Under the pieces are notes generated by a model that worked only from the letters and a program-made list of their open reading frames with translations, searched no databases and was not told the origin of the DNA. A stretch of 37,749 nt of DNA from PALSA-1006 sp036171275 (GTDB lineage Bacteria; Pseudomonadota; Gammaproteobacteria; Burkholderiales; Gallionellaceae): positions 1 through 37,749 of the forward strand of contig JAVHQT010000062.1 in the NCBI GenBank assembly GCA_036171275.1. Reading direction: 5' to 3'. This document shows, one piece after another, positions 17,589-26,247 of this stretch. The position numbers and the translations under genes are program-made. How positions within the stretch are numbered: position 1 is the first letter of the stretch; every line of letters begins with the position of its first letter.

Positions 17589-18472
17589 TTTAAAATACTC
17601 AATATAATCAATTAGTTATAAATTTATCGGTTATCACAAAAAACCTAGCTCAAAAACGTGCGGACGTAATTTATCGCGCAAATTTTTATAAGCAACTTCA
17701 AACGGAGAAAAATCGACAGGTGCAGTATCCCGGTTTTCGTTGCGCTTTTTCAGCGCATTGCGAATTTGATACCAGCCCACATCAGCGCGATTTAATTTTA
17801 ATGCATCGCGCACGGTTCGCACGTCGGTGTGGGCAACGCAGGCAAGCCCGCCAAATACTGCACCATAAAATCGGATCCAAAGCGTTCCGTCGCGCCGACT
17901 TCGGTTTCGGTGAACGGAATAAAGTGATTCACCAAACTCCACTTTTTGCCGTTCCATTCAAGATCATTTGCGCCAGCGGTGAGGTTGCTGCCATTGAACA
18001 ACATCCAGATTAAACAGTCGGACTTGAATTCGTCGGAAAGCGGTTTTGTGGGGTGTAAAAATTGGTCGCGGTCATTGAGCCAAGTGGGTTTAATAATACG
18101 GCGCACCGTGAAAACAATCGCGGCTTGCCAAAGGTTCTTCTCGGCCACAAAAAAACCGCCTGCACTGCAATAACCGGACGAAAGTAACGCGGTTTGGGTG
18201 GAAGCATTTTGTAAATCAGAGCCTTTGCAAATCATGCTGGCTATCGCACCGTCAGACCATTTCATTCCACGCACATCTTTCGTGCTGGTGGTGGGTGAAA
18301 TGGCATTTTTCAATGGCAGTGCATCCATATTATTGGCTTTGGTACGTGTTATCCAATTGCTCAGTAACTGTTCATTAGGTAGGTTATAAAAACTTTTTTC
18401 ACCGATGGCTTGTGCGTTTTTATCTAAAACTTCAGTGACAACTTCAGAGATAGGAAGAGGTGTTGCGGTTTT

Positions 18473-18948
18473 ATTCCCCTTCATTTTGGAGGGGTGCCCG
18501 AAGGGCGGGGTAGTTGAAACTGCGGTGACTTTCTGAGCAATATGCTGCTTTACTAACTCAATCACACCCGCTAAATTCTTTTTTACTTCAATATCTTGCA
18601 CATGCAATACGTCAAGCCCCAGACCTTGCAAATAATGATTTCTAGCTTCGTCATAGTCTTGCTTGTTGTCGTGTGAATCACCGTCAATTTCAAGCACTAA
18701 CGCATATTCATGGTAGTAAAAATCGACAATATAATTGCCGATAACGCGCTGTCTATCAAAGTCTAAGCCGCTGAATTGTTTGTTTTTAACGGCATTCCAA
18801 AATAGCACTTCACTTAAATTACCTGCTTTTCTGAGCTCACGCGCTTTTTCTTTTAAGGCCGGATTGTAGGGGAGATCGTTTAGTTTTTTGGTAGTTGCAA
18901 CTACCCCGTCGCTTCGCGCCACCCCTTCACTTTGAAGGGGAATAAAAG
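18473..18948 (-). mobile_element. DUF559 nuclease cassette with flanking inverted repeats, inserted in frame
   Basis: A DUF559 (Vsr-like endonuclease) domain covers about 18569-18874: LPYNPALKEKARELRKAG, SEVLFWNAVKNKQ, FDRQRVIGNYIVDFYYHEY, then LEIDGDSHDNK and GLGLDVLHVQD. It has no start codon of its own and no stop. It is read only as part of the host ORF, open at both ends. It is flanked by imperfect inverted repeats of about 50 bp: one arm at 18473-18520, the other at 18894-18948. Both read, in their outward-to-inward sense, TTCCCCTTCA, a short spacer, GAGGGG or GAAGGGG, then CGGGGTAGTTG and AAC. This looks like a mobile nuclease cassette. Confidence 0.6.
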
Positions 18949-19011
18949 CCCCGTCGCTTCGCGCCACCCCTTCACTTTGAAGGGGAATAAAAGCCCCGTC
19001 GCTTCGCGCCA
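18904..19011. repeat. 45-bp tandem repeat, 2.4 copies, in frame
   Basis: Two exact 45-bp units (18904-18948 and 18949-18993) are followed by 18 bp of a third (18994-19011). Each unit contains the hairpin CCCCTTCA-CTT-TGAAGGGG. The period is 15 codons, so the minus-strand ORF stays open and repeats the residues ARSDGAFIPLQSEGV. The first unit overlaps the right inverted repeat of the DUF559 cassette. Confidence 0.9.
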
Positions 19012-19113
19012 GTGCTTCTTGGGTGTGCTGGCTGGCAGATTTTCCCCTTTGCACCGTTTTTTTGGTCAGGAAAGGCAACATGTCGGCGGTTTTCATTACC
19101 TGCACTTCACGTT

Positions 19114-19776
19114 TTAGATTCCCATGCAAACGGTGTAGCTGTCTGCTTCTGTTGCGCTGGTGACGGCGTTGGGGGTGACGGTGGCGATGCCGCTGACCGT
19201 TTTGGTGGTGGCGAGCATGGAACCGCTGGTGGGGTCGCCGTCGTCTAGGGCGCTGTCGAGTTGGCTGACGTATTTTCCGGGAATGCCGCTCGAGCAAATA
19301 ATGTTGCTGCCTTTTAAGCCAGTAATGGACGGGGTGCTACCGCCTTGGATGCCCACGGTGCCGCCCATGGCGTTGGTGGGCAGGTAGGCTTGAATGCCGG
19401 CGGCGTTGCTGGGGAAGGTGCTGGCGCCAGTGACTAGTTTTGCGCTGCGAATTTGTTGCCAAAAAAGTAGCGATTCGTCGCTGAGATCGGTCGGTATCCA
19501 GCTGCCGTCGATGACGCCATTGCCTAAGTTTGCCCCGCCACTTGACGCAATGCCGAGGTGAGTTGAGGTGTCTTTGTCGTCGCCGGGTAGGGCACGATAT
19601 TTATCTTGGTAGCTATAAACATAGACGGGAATATTTTTGAAGTCGCTGGCTAGGTTTTTGACTTTCGCGCTGTTAATCAGCTCTTGACCTTTGAGTACGC
19701 CACCCAGCAGTAGGCCGATGATGACCAGCACAATTGCGATCTCGATTAAGGTAAATCCGCATTGCTTGCTTCGCAT
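19114..19776 (-). CDS. Type IV pilin-like prepilin
   Basis: A 220-residue prepilin-like protein. A short basic leader (MRSKQCG) precedes the processing site G|FTLIE, with Glu at mature position 5, followed by the hydrophobic helix IAIVLVIIGLLLGGVLKGQELI. The globular part is Gly/Ser/Thr-rich, and two late cysteines (IICSSG and VCMGI) could form the pilin disulfide loop. AGGAGAA precedes the ATG at 19776; a longer reading to 19947 would run into trkH. It could be a major or minor pilin or a type II secretion pseudopilin. Helix residues such as LLLGGVLKGQELI are seen in atypical single-copy prepilins. Confidence 0.85.
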   Translation of the reverse strand: MRSKQCGFTLIEIAIVLVIIGLLLGGVLKGQELINSAKVKNLASDFKNIPVYVYSYQDKYRALPGDDKDTSTHLGIASSGGANLGNGVIDGSWIPTDLSDESLLFWQQIRSAKLVTGASTFPSNAAGIQAYLPTNAMGGTVGIQGGSTPSITGLKGSNIICSSGIPGKYVSQLDSALDDGDPTSGSMLATTKTVSGIATVTPNAVTSATEADSYTVCMGI

Positions 19777-19859
19777 TTTCTTCTCCTGATAATTCAGTCT
19801 GAGCAGGGTGCTTCGGACTGTGCTGCTTTTAAAATCAAAAAAGTTGAGTCGTTGCGCTG

Positions 19860-21320
19860 TTAGCGTTGCCAAAAGCGTGGGGTGAATAAAATCAGTACTG
19901 TGAAAATTTCTAGCCGACCCAGCAACATGGCCAGAATGCAAATCCACGTTTGAAAATCGCTGAGGATTGCGTAATTAGTCGCAGGACCGACCACGTTTAG
20001 GCCGGGCCCTGCGTTATTGATGCAGGCAATGATGGCAGTGAAGGCGCTGATAAAGTCTAAGCCACTGATTAATAAGACAAAAGTTAAGGTGACGACAGTC
20101 ATAAAATACAGAAAAATAAAGCCCAAAACCGAAAAAACGATGTTGTTTGCGACCACGTGCCCGCCAATTTTCATTGGGTTGACGGCGCTAGGATGCAGTA
20201 GCTTTAAAAATTCACGCCCTGCCTGATTAAATAAAATCAGCGTGCGTACCATTTTGATGCCGCCGCCGGTGGAGCCGGAGCTGGCGGTAATACAGCTTAA
20301 AAAGAGCATCCATAGTGGCGCAAAAACCGGCCATTGCCCAAAGTCAACGCTGCTAAAGCCGCAGTCTGTCGCCACTGATACAAGGTTAAAACTGGCGTGG
20401 CGTAGGGCGGTAACATAATCCGGATACGTACCTTGCCACCACAGAAAGTAAGCAATGCCCAAGCAACTGGTCAGGATCAGACTGAGTGTGGCCAGTCCTT
20501 CCACATCGTGTCGATACACGCGCAGGGTTTTGCCGCGAATGGCTAGGAAGTGGGTGGCAAAATTCATCCCCGCCAGTAGCATGAAGACGATCAAAATAAA
20601 TTCAATCAGCGGTGAGTTGAAGTAGCCAATGCTGGCATCGTGAGTGGAAAAACCGCCTAAACCCATGGTGGCAAAAGCGTGACAAATGGCATCGAGCCAG
20701 TTCATGCCGGCTAATTTCAGCAGTGCAATGCAAATCAGTGTAATGACTAAATAGACCAGCCATAGATTGCGTGCAGTTTCGGTGATGCGCGGGGTGAGTG
20801 AGCTATCTTTCATTGGCCCTGGGGTTTCGGCTTTGAATAGTTGCCGTCCGCCTACGCCCAGTAAGGGCAAAACCGCAACCGCCAAGACGATGATTCCCAT
20901 GCCGCCTAACCAGTTTAGTTCATGCCGCCATAAGTTGATTGAGGGCGAAAGCGCGTCAAGTCCGGTCAGGACTGTTGCACCGGTGGTGGACAGGCCAGAC
21001 ATGGTTTCAAAATAAGCATTGGTGAATGATAAACCGGGCAGTGCCAACAGTAACGGCAAGGTAGCGAAGGCGGGCATCGCGGTCCACATTCCAAAAACCA
21101 ATAAAAAACCATGCCGAACCGTCAGTTCGCCTTTGTTGCGCCGGGTAAAAAACCACATCAATAAACCGGCGCAAAATGTCCATGCCATCGCCAGCATGAA
21201 ATTATGCAAAATATCGGTCTCAGCATAAATCAGCGCACTCACTAACGGCATGAGATAAGCGATGCTGAACACAATCAGCAGCAAGCCCAAGGCGCGAATG
21301 ACGGTGAGCATGCGTTCCAT
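19860..21320 (-). CDS. trkH: Trk potassium transporter, TrkH subunit
   Basis: Membrane-spanning K+ channel-like subunit of the Trk uptake system. It has 486 residues with the four-repeat M1-P-M2 architecture. Pore-loop filter regions are visible as SGLSTTGATVL, FATMGLGGFSTHD, VATDCGFSSVDFG and NNAGPGLNVVG. The SSGSTGGGIKMVR segment corresponds to the intramembrane gating loop region. The ATG follows the trkA stop immediately (TAAATG), so the two are coupled. TrkA supplies the cytoplasmic gating ring. Confidence 0.95.
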   Translation of the reverse strand: MERMLTVIRALGLLLIVFSIAYLMPLVSALIYAETDILHNFMLAMAWTFCAGLLMWFFTRRNKGELTVRHGFLLVFGMWTAMPAFATLPLLLALPGLSFTNAYFETMSGLSTTGATVLTGLDALSPSINLWRHELNWLGGMGIIVLAVAVLPLLGVGGRQLFKAETPGPMKDSSLTPRITETARNLWLVYLVITLICIALLKLAGMNWLDAICHAFATMGLGGFSTHDASIGYFNSPLIEFILIVFMLLAGMNFATHFLAIRGKTLRVYRHDVEGLATLSLILTSCLGIAYFLWWQGTYPDYVTALRHASFNLVSVATDCGFSSVDFGQWPVFAPLWMLFLSCITASSGSTGGGIKMVRTLILFNQAGREFLKLLHPSAVNPMKIGGHVVANNIVFSVLGFIFLYFMTVVTLTFVLLISGLDFISAFTAIIACINNAGPGLNVVGPATNYAILSDFQTWICILAMLLGRLEIFTVLILFTPRFWQR

Positions 21321-22694
21321 TTAAAAGAACCCGACGTTGACTTGGAACAGCTTTTCGATTTTGCTAATCATTTTTTTGTTGATGACGAAGACGATCAAGT
21401 GATCTTCGGCTTCAATCATTTGATCATGGTGTCCCATGATCACCTCGCCATTACGCACAATTGCACCAATGGTTGCCCCTTTTGGTAAATTAATTTCATC
21501 TAGGCGCCGACCGACGACTTGCGAAGATTTACGATCGCCGTGCGCGATCAATTCCAATGCTTCGGCCGCGCCACGCCGTAAAGAATGAACCGCCGCCACA
21601 TCACCTTGGCGCACATACGCCAGCAGTGAGCCAATGGTGACGTGAGCGGGCGACAGCGCAATGTCGATTTTGCCGCCTTGCACCAAGCCGACATACGCAC
21701 TGCGGTTAATCAAGGCTAGCACTTTATGTGCGCCGGCTTTTTTGGCAAGTAGGGACGCCATAATGTTGTTTTCGTCATCGTTGGTGAGGGCGCAAAAAAC
21801 ATCCACATCGCCGACGCGCTCGCTTTCCAACAGGGTTTCATCCGTGCCGTCGCCATGCAAAACCAAGGTGTTATTTAATTCACTCGCCAAGGTTTCGCAC
21901 GCGTGTTTGTTATATTCAATCAGTTTGACTTGGTAATTTTGTTCCAGTGTTAACGCTAAACGGCGCCCGATGTTGCCGCCGCCGACAATCATGATGCGTT
22001 TACTGGGTTTATCCATACGCCGTATTTCTTTTAAAATTTGCCGAATGTTTTTGCTATCGGCAATAAAAAAAACTTCATCGCCGGCTTCAATGCGGGTTGT
22101 GCCTTCGGGAATAATTGGGCTGTCTTGGCGAAAAATCGCAGCGACACGGGTGTCAATTTGCGGCATATGCTTACGCAATTGACTCAGTTCATGGCCGACT
22201 AAAGGGCCGCCTTTAAAAGCGCGAACTGCAACCAAAGAAACTTTTCCATGTGAAAATTCAAGCACTTGCAGCGCTTCAGGAAACTCGATTAGCTTGCTGA
22301 TGTAGTCGGTTAAAATTTGTTCAGGGCAGATTGAAAAATCGACGCAAAAATTGTCGTTGGAAAAAATTTCAGGATGCGCCAAATAATCTGCAGACCGGAT
22401 GCGGGCAATGCGCGTTGGTGTGTTGAACAAACTGGCGGCCAATTTACACGCCACCATGTTGACTTCGTCGCTTTGCGTAACCGCCAGCAGCATATCGGCA
22501 TCGGCCAACCCTGCTTGGCGCAAAACGCTAGGGTGCGAGGCGTTGCCGACTAACGTTTGCAAATCAAGCCGATTTTGTAGGGCGTGCAACTTGCTGGCAT
22601 CGGTGTCCACAATGGTTATGTCGTTGGCTTCGTTGACTAAGTTTTCAGCGACAGTTGAGCCAACTTGTCCTGAGCCTAAAATAACAATTTTCAA
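21321..22694 (-). CDS. trkA: Trk potassium transporter, TrkA regulatory subunit
   Basis: Cytoplasmic NAD(H)/ATP-binding subunit that gates TrkH. It has 457 residues with the duplicated RCK arrangement. The first Rossmann site is MKIVILGSGQVGSTVAENL with an acidic residue ending strand 2 (IVDTD). The second is RIMIVGGGNIGRRLALTLE with HGDGTDETLLE after it. Each half is followed by a TrkA-C domain, ending near VIMGHHDQMIEAEDHLIVFV. It is transcribed into trkH with no gap. Confidence 0.95.
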   Translation of the reverse strand: MKIVILGSGQVGSTVAENLVNEANDITIVDTDASKLHALQNRLDLQTLVGNASHPSVLRQAGLADADMLLAVTQSDEVNMVACKLAASLFNTPTRIARIRSADYLAHPEIFSNDNFCVDFSICPEQILTDYISKLIEFPEALQVLEFSHGKVSLVAVRAFKGGPLVGHELSQLRKHMPQIDTRVAAIFRQDSPIIPEGTTRIEAGDEVFFIADSKNIRQILKEIRRMDKPSKRIMIVGGGNIGRRLALTLEQNYQVKLIEYNKHACETLASELNNTLVLHGDGTDETLLESERVGDVDVFCALTNDDENNIMASLLAKKAGAHKVLALINRSAYVGLVQGGKIDIALSPAHVTIGSLLAYVRQGDVAAVHSLRRGAAEALELIAHGDRKSSQVVGRRLDEINLPKGATIGAIVRNGEVIMGHHDQMIEAEDHLIVFVINKKMISKIEKLFQVNVGFF

Positions 22695-22739
22695 TTTAAG
22701 CCTTTGATTTTAAATATTATTTTTATAATTTAGAGGAAA

Positions 22740-23294
22740 TTATTCGGATTTCCATTTGATCGAACAGCCGAGACTAGCGATTTGTTCTTGCGGTCCAACA
22801 CCGGTTTGAGCGACAAGTTGCATGGCGTTTAACAGTTCGCGCGTCGCATCGGCAACGGCTTCTGTGCGGGACGCATCTAAACGACCGCGATATTGCAAGG
22901 CGAGATTGGCATTAAAGCCGAAAAAATCAGGGGTGCAAACTGCGCCGTAATTTTTAGCAATTTGCTGACTTTGGTCGAATAAATACGGAAACGGGTAAGC
23001 GTATTGTTGCGCGACTCGCTGCATATTTTCGAAGGAATCTTCAGTGTATTCGCTCGGGTCGTTGGACATAATAGCGACACTGTTAATGCCCAATTTTTGC
23101 AGATCCAGCACATCGCGAATAATCCGCTCGCGGATGGATTTAACGTAAGGGCAGTGGTTGCAAATAAACATGACCAGTAAGCCTTTTTCGCCACGAACGC
23201 TTTGCAAGGAATGGAATTGACCGTCAACCCCCAGTAGCTTAAAAGCGGGGGCGCGCCATCCAAAATCACAGAGCGGAGGATGTAAACTTGCCAT
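22740..23294 (-). CDS. Thioredoxin-family protein (AhpC/TSA-like)
   Basis: A 184-residue cytoplasmic thioredoxin-fold protein. The redox site appears as ICNHCPYVKSI, a CxxC motif of the NHCPYV subgroup, followed by GINSVAIMSNDPSEYTEDSF, YPFPYLFDQSQQIAKNYGAVCTPDFF with the cis-Pro region, and a C-terminal helix. Members are annotated as thioredoxin-family or peroxiredoxin-like proteins and their substrates are unknown. It reads toward trkA with about 45 bp between them, so co-transcription is possible. No signal peptide is present. Confidence 0.87.
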   Translation of the reverse strand: MASLHPPLCDFGWRAPAFKLLGVDGQFHSLQSVRGEKGLLVMFICNHCPYVKSIRERIIRDVLDLQKLGINSVAIMSNDPSEYTEDSFENMQRVAQQYAYPFPYLFDQSQQIAKNYGAVCTPDFFGFNANLALQYRGRLDASRTEAVADATRELLNAMQLVAQTGVGPQEQIASLGCSIKWKSE

Positions 23295-23339
23295 TTAATT
23301 TCTCCAAAATAAGCTATTCAAGGAAACGTTGAAGTATTT

Positions 23340-23534
23340 CGTTGGTTGAGCACCCACAAGAGTTAGTGTTTAAAGCACTAACAGCACCCGCACAGTCGTT
23401 CGATGAATTGAGATGAGTCTTGTCAAACTATAACGTAAAAATATAATATAAATCAATGAGTTAAAAAACGATTTGCTAGGCTATCCTGAACTTATCGAGG
23501 GCTCAGCACGAACGCTGGGTTAAAGCAGTCCTCA
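23340..23534. repeat. Degenerate intergenic repeat element, copy D (inverted)
   Basis: Read on the minus strand, 23534 to about 23400 gives GGACTGCTTTAACCCAGCG, GTTCGTGCTGAGCC, TCGATAAGTTCAGG, CATTGATTTAT and AGTTTGACAAG, aligning with copies A and B in the opposite orientation. Its outer part carries a small hairpin, GTTAGTG-TTTAAAG-CACTAAC (23362-23382). It occupies most of the 316-bp gap between the divergent thioredoxin-family gene and rsmE, so it lies in their promoter region. No gene is seen in the gap. Confidence 0.5.
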
Positions 23535-23610
23535 AATAAGCATCAATGACAACTTTCGCAAACGCATCGTATCGATATATTATCACGCCCTTTATTTTTC
23601 GAGCCGCGCT

Positions 23611-24354
23611 ATGTCAGTGCCCAGATTTTATTGCCCGCCGCCCTTATCGTGCTGTGATTACTTTGAGTTGCCGCCGGCTGCCGCCCATCATGCCAGCCGA
23701 GTTTTGCGTTTAAAAGTGGGCGATTCAGTACACGTTTTTGATGGAAGCGGGCTTGTGTTTGCGGCAACGGTGAGCGAATTAAACGGTAAACGCGTCATTT
23801 TGCAGCAGTTGCAAGCGTGTGTTGCGCAAGGCAAGCCAAGCTTGCGTTTAGTGTTGGCTCAGTCCATGTCTAGCAGCGAAAAAATGGATTGGATTGTGCA
23901 AAAAGCCACTGAATTAGGTGTGTGTGAGATTTATCCGTTGCAAGCCGAGCGCAGCGTGGCAAAGTTGCAAGGTGAAAGGGCACAGAGGCGGGTGGGGCAT
24001 TGGCAAAGCGTTGCGTTGGCGGCCTGTGAACAATGTGGGCGCAATGATTTGCCAGTCATTCATCCGCCGCAAGAATTAACCGCCTGGTTGCAAGCAATGC
24101 AAACGGAGACGGCAAGTAAGTTTATTTTTCTGCCGAATGGCGCAGTCAGTTTGCAGACGTGCCCAAAACCATTGGAACAGGCAATTTTGTTGATTGGCCC
24201 AGAAGGTGGCTGGACGGTGCAAGAGGCAGAATTGGCGCAACAAATGGCGTTCGTGCCCACGGTGTTGGGGCCGCGCGTTTTACGCACTGAGACCGCAGCC
24301 ATCGTCGGACTTAGTGTGATGCAAATGCTGTGGGGTGATTTCGTAACTAATTGA
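23611..24354 (+). CDS. rsmE: 16S rRNA m3U1498 methyltransferase
   Basis: SPOUT-class methyltransferase modifying U1498 of 16S rRNA with SAM. It has 247 residues, normal for RsmE. The N-terminal PUA-like part includes HHASRVLRLKVGDSVHVFDG. The catalytic domain has SSSEKMDWIVQKATELGV, the ACEQCGRNDLPVI segment, and the SAM-binding knot motifs LLIGPEGGWTVQEAE and LGPRVLRTETAAIVGLS. It stands upstream of the pil operon; in many gammaproteobacteria that upstream position is held by a penicillin-binding protein gene instead. Confidence 0.95.
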   Translation: MSVPRFYCPPPLSCCDYFELPPAAAHHASRVLRLKVGDSVHVFDGSGLVFAATVSELNGKRVILQQLQACVAQGKPSLRLVLAQSMSSSEKMDWIVQKATELGVCEIYPLQAERSVAKLQGERAQRRVGHWQSVALAACEQCGRNDLPVIHPPQELTAWLQAMQTETASKFIFLPNGAVSLQTCPKPLEQAILLIGPEGGWTVQEAELAQQMAFVPTVLGPRVLRTETAAIVGLSVMQMLWGDFVTN

Positions 24355-24482
24355 TTATAAACATGTTTTTTATAATTTGCCCAAGATTTTGCGCGCAAAT
24401 TGTCTATTAAAGTAATGCACGAAAAAGACGTTATTTGCCGATTGTCGGTTGAGCAAAAACCGATGAAATGCCACGAAACAAC

Positions 24483-24511
24483 TTTACACTAGGGAATCTT
24501 GTTGCTAGGAT
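24483..24511 (+). promoter_or_regulatory. Putative sigma-70 promoter of the pilMNOPQ operon
   Basis: TTTACA (24483-24488), a 17-bp spacer and TAGGAT (24506-24511) form a well-spaced candidate promoter. Transcription would start near 24518, about 30 bp before the pilM ATG. Confidence 0.5.
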
Positions 24512-24547
24512 TTAATCCACTTTCTACAAAAATGCGCTAAATAATCA

Positions 24548-25651
24548 ATGATAAAAGGAAATTTTAATATCGATCTCGACTTCTTGAGTGCCTCAGGGCC
24601 TTCATTGATTGGCGTGGATATTAGTGCGTCTTCGGTCAAAATTTTGGAATTAAGCCAAGCACCGAAGAAAAATGGCTTTATTGTTGAGCGCTACGTTATT
24701 GAGCCTTTGCCGGTGGATGTGACGCTTGATGAGGATATGAAAAACAGTGAACAAGTGTCAGATGTGTTGCGCGAGGCTTGGAAAAAACTCGGCACACGGA
24801 TTAAAAATGTCTGCTTGGCACTTCCAGCTGCTTCCGTAACCACTAAAACCATTGTTCTGCCGCATGATTTGCGTGAAGCAGAGTTGGAAAGCCAGGTTGA
24901 AACTGAAGCCAATCGTTATCTGCCCTTTTCGCTAGACGATGCTAATTTAGATTATCAAATCATCGGACCTGTTGCCAATAATCCTGAGCAAATCGAAGTA
25001 TTTCTAGCTGCATCGCGCAAATCGCAGGTGGAAGAACGGGTCGCCCTTGCGGAAGAAGCGGGTTTAAAAACCGTTGTAGTGGATGTTGAAACCTATGCGA
25101 TCGAAACTGCATTTGAGCAAGTTCGCGCGCAATTACCGAATGGCGGTGTTGATCAGTGTATTGCGCTGGTGCATATTGGTTCAACGCTGATGAATGTGAC
25201 GGTTTTGCGCAATGGACAATCCATTTTTATGCGTGATTTGCCCGTGGGCGGCGGGCAGCTAACTCAGCAAATCCAAACAATGTATGGCTTGACTGCCGTC
25301 GATGCCGAAATTGCCAAGCGCAAAGGTGGCTTGCCGGACAACTATGAAAACGATCTCCTGACGCCGTTTCGTGACAATGTGGCATCCGAAATTTTTAGAA
25401 TTTTGCATACTTTTTTTAGTTTGGACACTACTTATAGCGAAGTGAGCTACATTGTCCTTGCCGGCGGTTGTGCCGCCTTATCTGGGCTAGAAGATGTGAT
25501 TGCAACGCGTACCCAGGTGACGACTTTAGTCGCCAATCCTTTTGCCAGCATGATCCTATCAAGTCGCATCAAGCCGCGTGAGTTGCAAACCGATGCTCCC
25601 GCTTTAATGATCGCCTGCGGCTTAGCAATGAGAAGGTTTGACCCATCATGA
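24548..25651 (+). CDS. pilM: Type IV pilus assembly protein PilM
   Basis: Actin-like cytoplasmic ATPase-fold protein that binds the N-terminus of PilN and anchors the type IV pilus alignment complex. It has 367 residues. Nucleotide-fold blocks are visible: LIGVDISASSVKILELS near residue 20, VCLALPAASVTTKTI, the mid-protein IALVHIGSTLMNVTVL and YIVLAGGCAALSGLEDVI near the C-terminus. It is the first gene of a five-gene operon whose members overlap at their ends. Confidence 0.95.
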   Translation: MIKGNFNIDLDFLSASGPSLIGVDISASSVKILELSQAPKKNGFIVERYVIEPLPVDVTLDEDMKNSEQVSDVLREAWKKLGTRIKNVCLALPAASVTTKTIVLPHDLREAELESQVETEANRYLPFSLDDANLDYQIIGPVANNPEQIEVFLAASRKSQVEERVALAEEAGLKTVVVDVETYAIETAFEQVRAQLPNGGVDQCIALVHIGSTLMNVTVLRNGQSIFMRDLPVGGGQLTQQIQTMYGLTAVDAEIAKRKGGLPDNYENDLLTPFRDNVASEIFRILHTFFSLDTTYSEVSYIVLAGGCAALSGLEDVIATRTQVTTLVANPFASMILSSRIKPRELQTDAPALMIACGLAMRRFDPS

Positions 25652-26247
25652 TTCGTATTAATTTACTGCCCCATCGTGCCGAAAAAAGACGCGCGCTGCG
25701 GATTCAGTTTTTCGTTTTTTGTGGTATTTCAGTCGTGCTTGGCGCGCTGATTGTCGGTCTGGTTCACGTCGCTTTTGCTGCGAAAATTGAAAACCAAAAG
25801 TCGCGAAATAAATTTTTAGATGACCAAATTGGACAGCTAGACACGCAAATTAAAGAAATTCAATCACTTAAAGAGCAAATAGCCACCTTGGTTAAACGAA
25901 AAAATGTGGTTGAAGATTTGCAAAGCACGCGTTCCAGCGTGGTGCAATTACTCGATCAAATGCTCAGAATTTTGCCTGAAGGGGTGTATTTGAAAAGTTT
26001 AAAACAAACCGGTAGCAAGATTAGCGTGGAAGGGTATGCGCAATCCAATGCGCGCGTTTCAACCCTAATGCGCTCGATTAAAGATTCCAGCGTACTAAAC
26101 GCTCCGCAATTGGTCGAAATTCACGCCTCCAACAGTGCTGGAGCGCGATTGAGTGAATTCTCCTTGCGCTTTAATTTGTCGGCACAGTCTGCGCCAGTTG
26201 TGCCTGCATTACCTGCCGTGGCTGCAAGCCAAGGAGGTACGCAATGA
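25648..26247 (+). CDS. pilN: Type IV pilus assembly protein PilN
   Basis: Bitopic inner-membrane protein that pairs with PilO and contacts PilM. It has 199 residues. It begins MIRINLLPHRAEKRR, which contains the conserved INLLP motif that docks into PilM. One transmembrane helix lies at about 22-45, then a coiled-coil stretch (LDDQIGQLDTQIKEIQSLKEQ), then the ferredoxin-like domain with LRILPEGVYLKSLKQTG. Its ATG overlaps the pilM stop as ATGA. Confidence 0.94.
   Translation: MIRINLLPHRAEKRRALRIQFFVFCGISVVLGALIVGLVHVAFAAKIENQKSRNKFLDDQIGQLDTQIKEIQSLKEQIATLVKRKNVVEDLQSTRSSVVQLLDQMLRILPEGVYLKSLKQTGSKISVEGYAQSNARVSTLMRSIKDSSVLNAPQLVEIHASNSAGARLSEFSLRFNLSAQSAPVVPALPAVAASQGGTQ

Larger units (their letters stand above)
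17634..19096 (-). pseudogene. Broken remnant of a large DNA methylase-like protein with nested DUF559 domain
   Basis: In one frame from about 19096, residues run MKTADMLPFLTKK, then an inserted DUF559 cassette, then KSFYNLPNEQLLSNWITRTK, GMKWSDGAIASMICKG, KPTWLNDRDQFLHP and NHFIPFTETEVGA. The frame ends at 17798. The continuation HTDVRTVRDALKLNRADVGW to FELGFL lies in another frame ending at 17634, so a frameshift with a small deletion lies near 17830. The text resembles, from memory, the C-terminal region of large Eco57I-type methylase/restriction proteins. The catalytic NPPY-type region is absent. I read it as a decayed gene starting 17 bp after the pilin gene. Confidence 0.65.

Noticed and set aside
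19097..19297. Arg/His-rich N-terminal extension of the minus-strand ORF over the pilin gene
   Set aside because: It is an alternative frame of the pilin coding sequence; the unusual Arg/His composition is a frame artefact.
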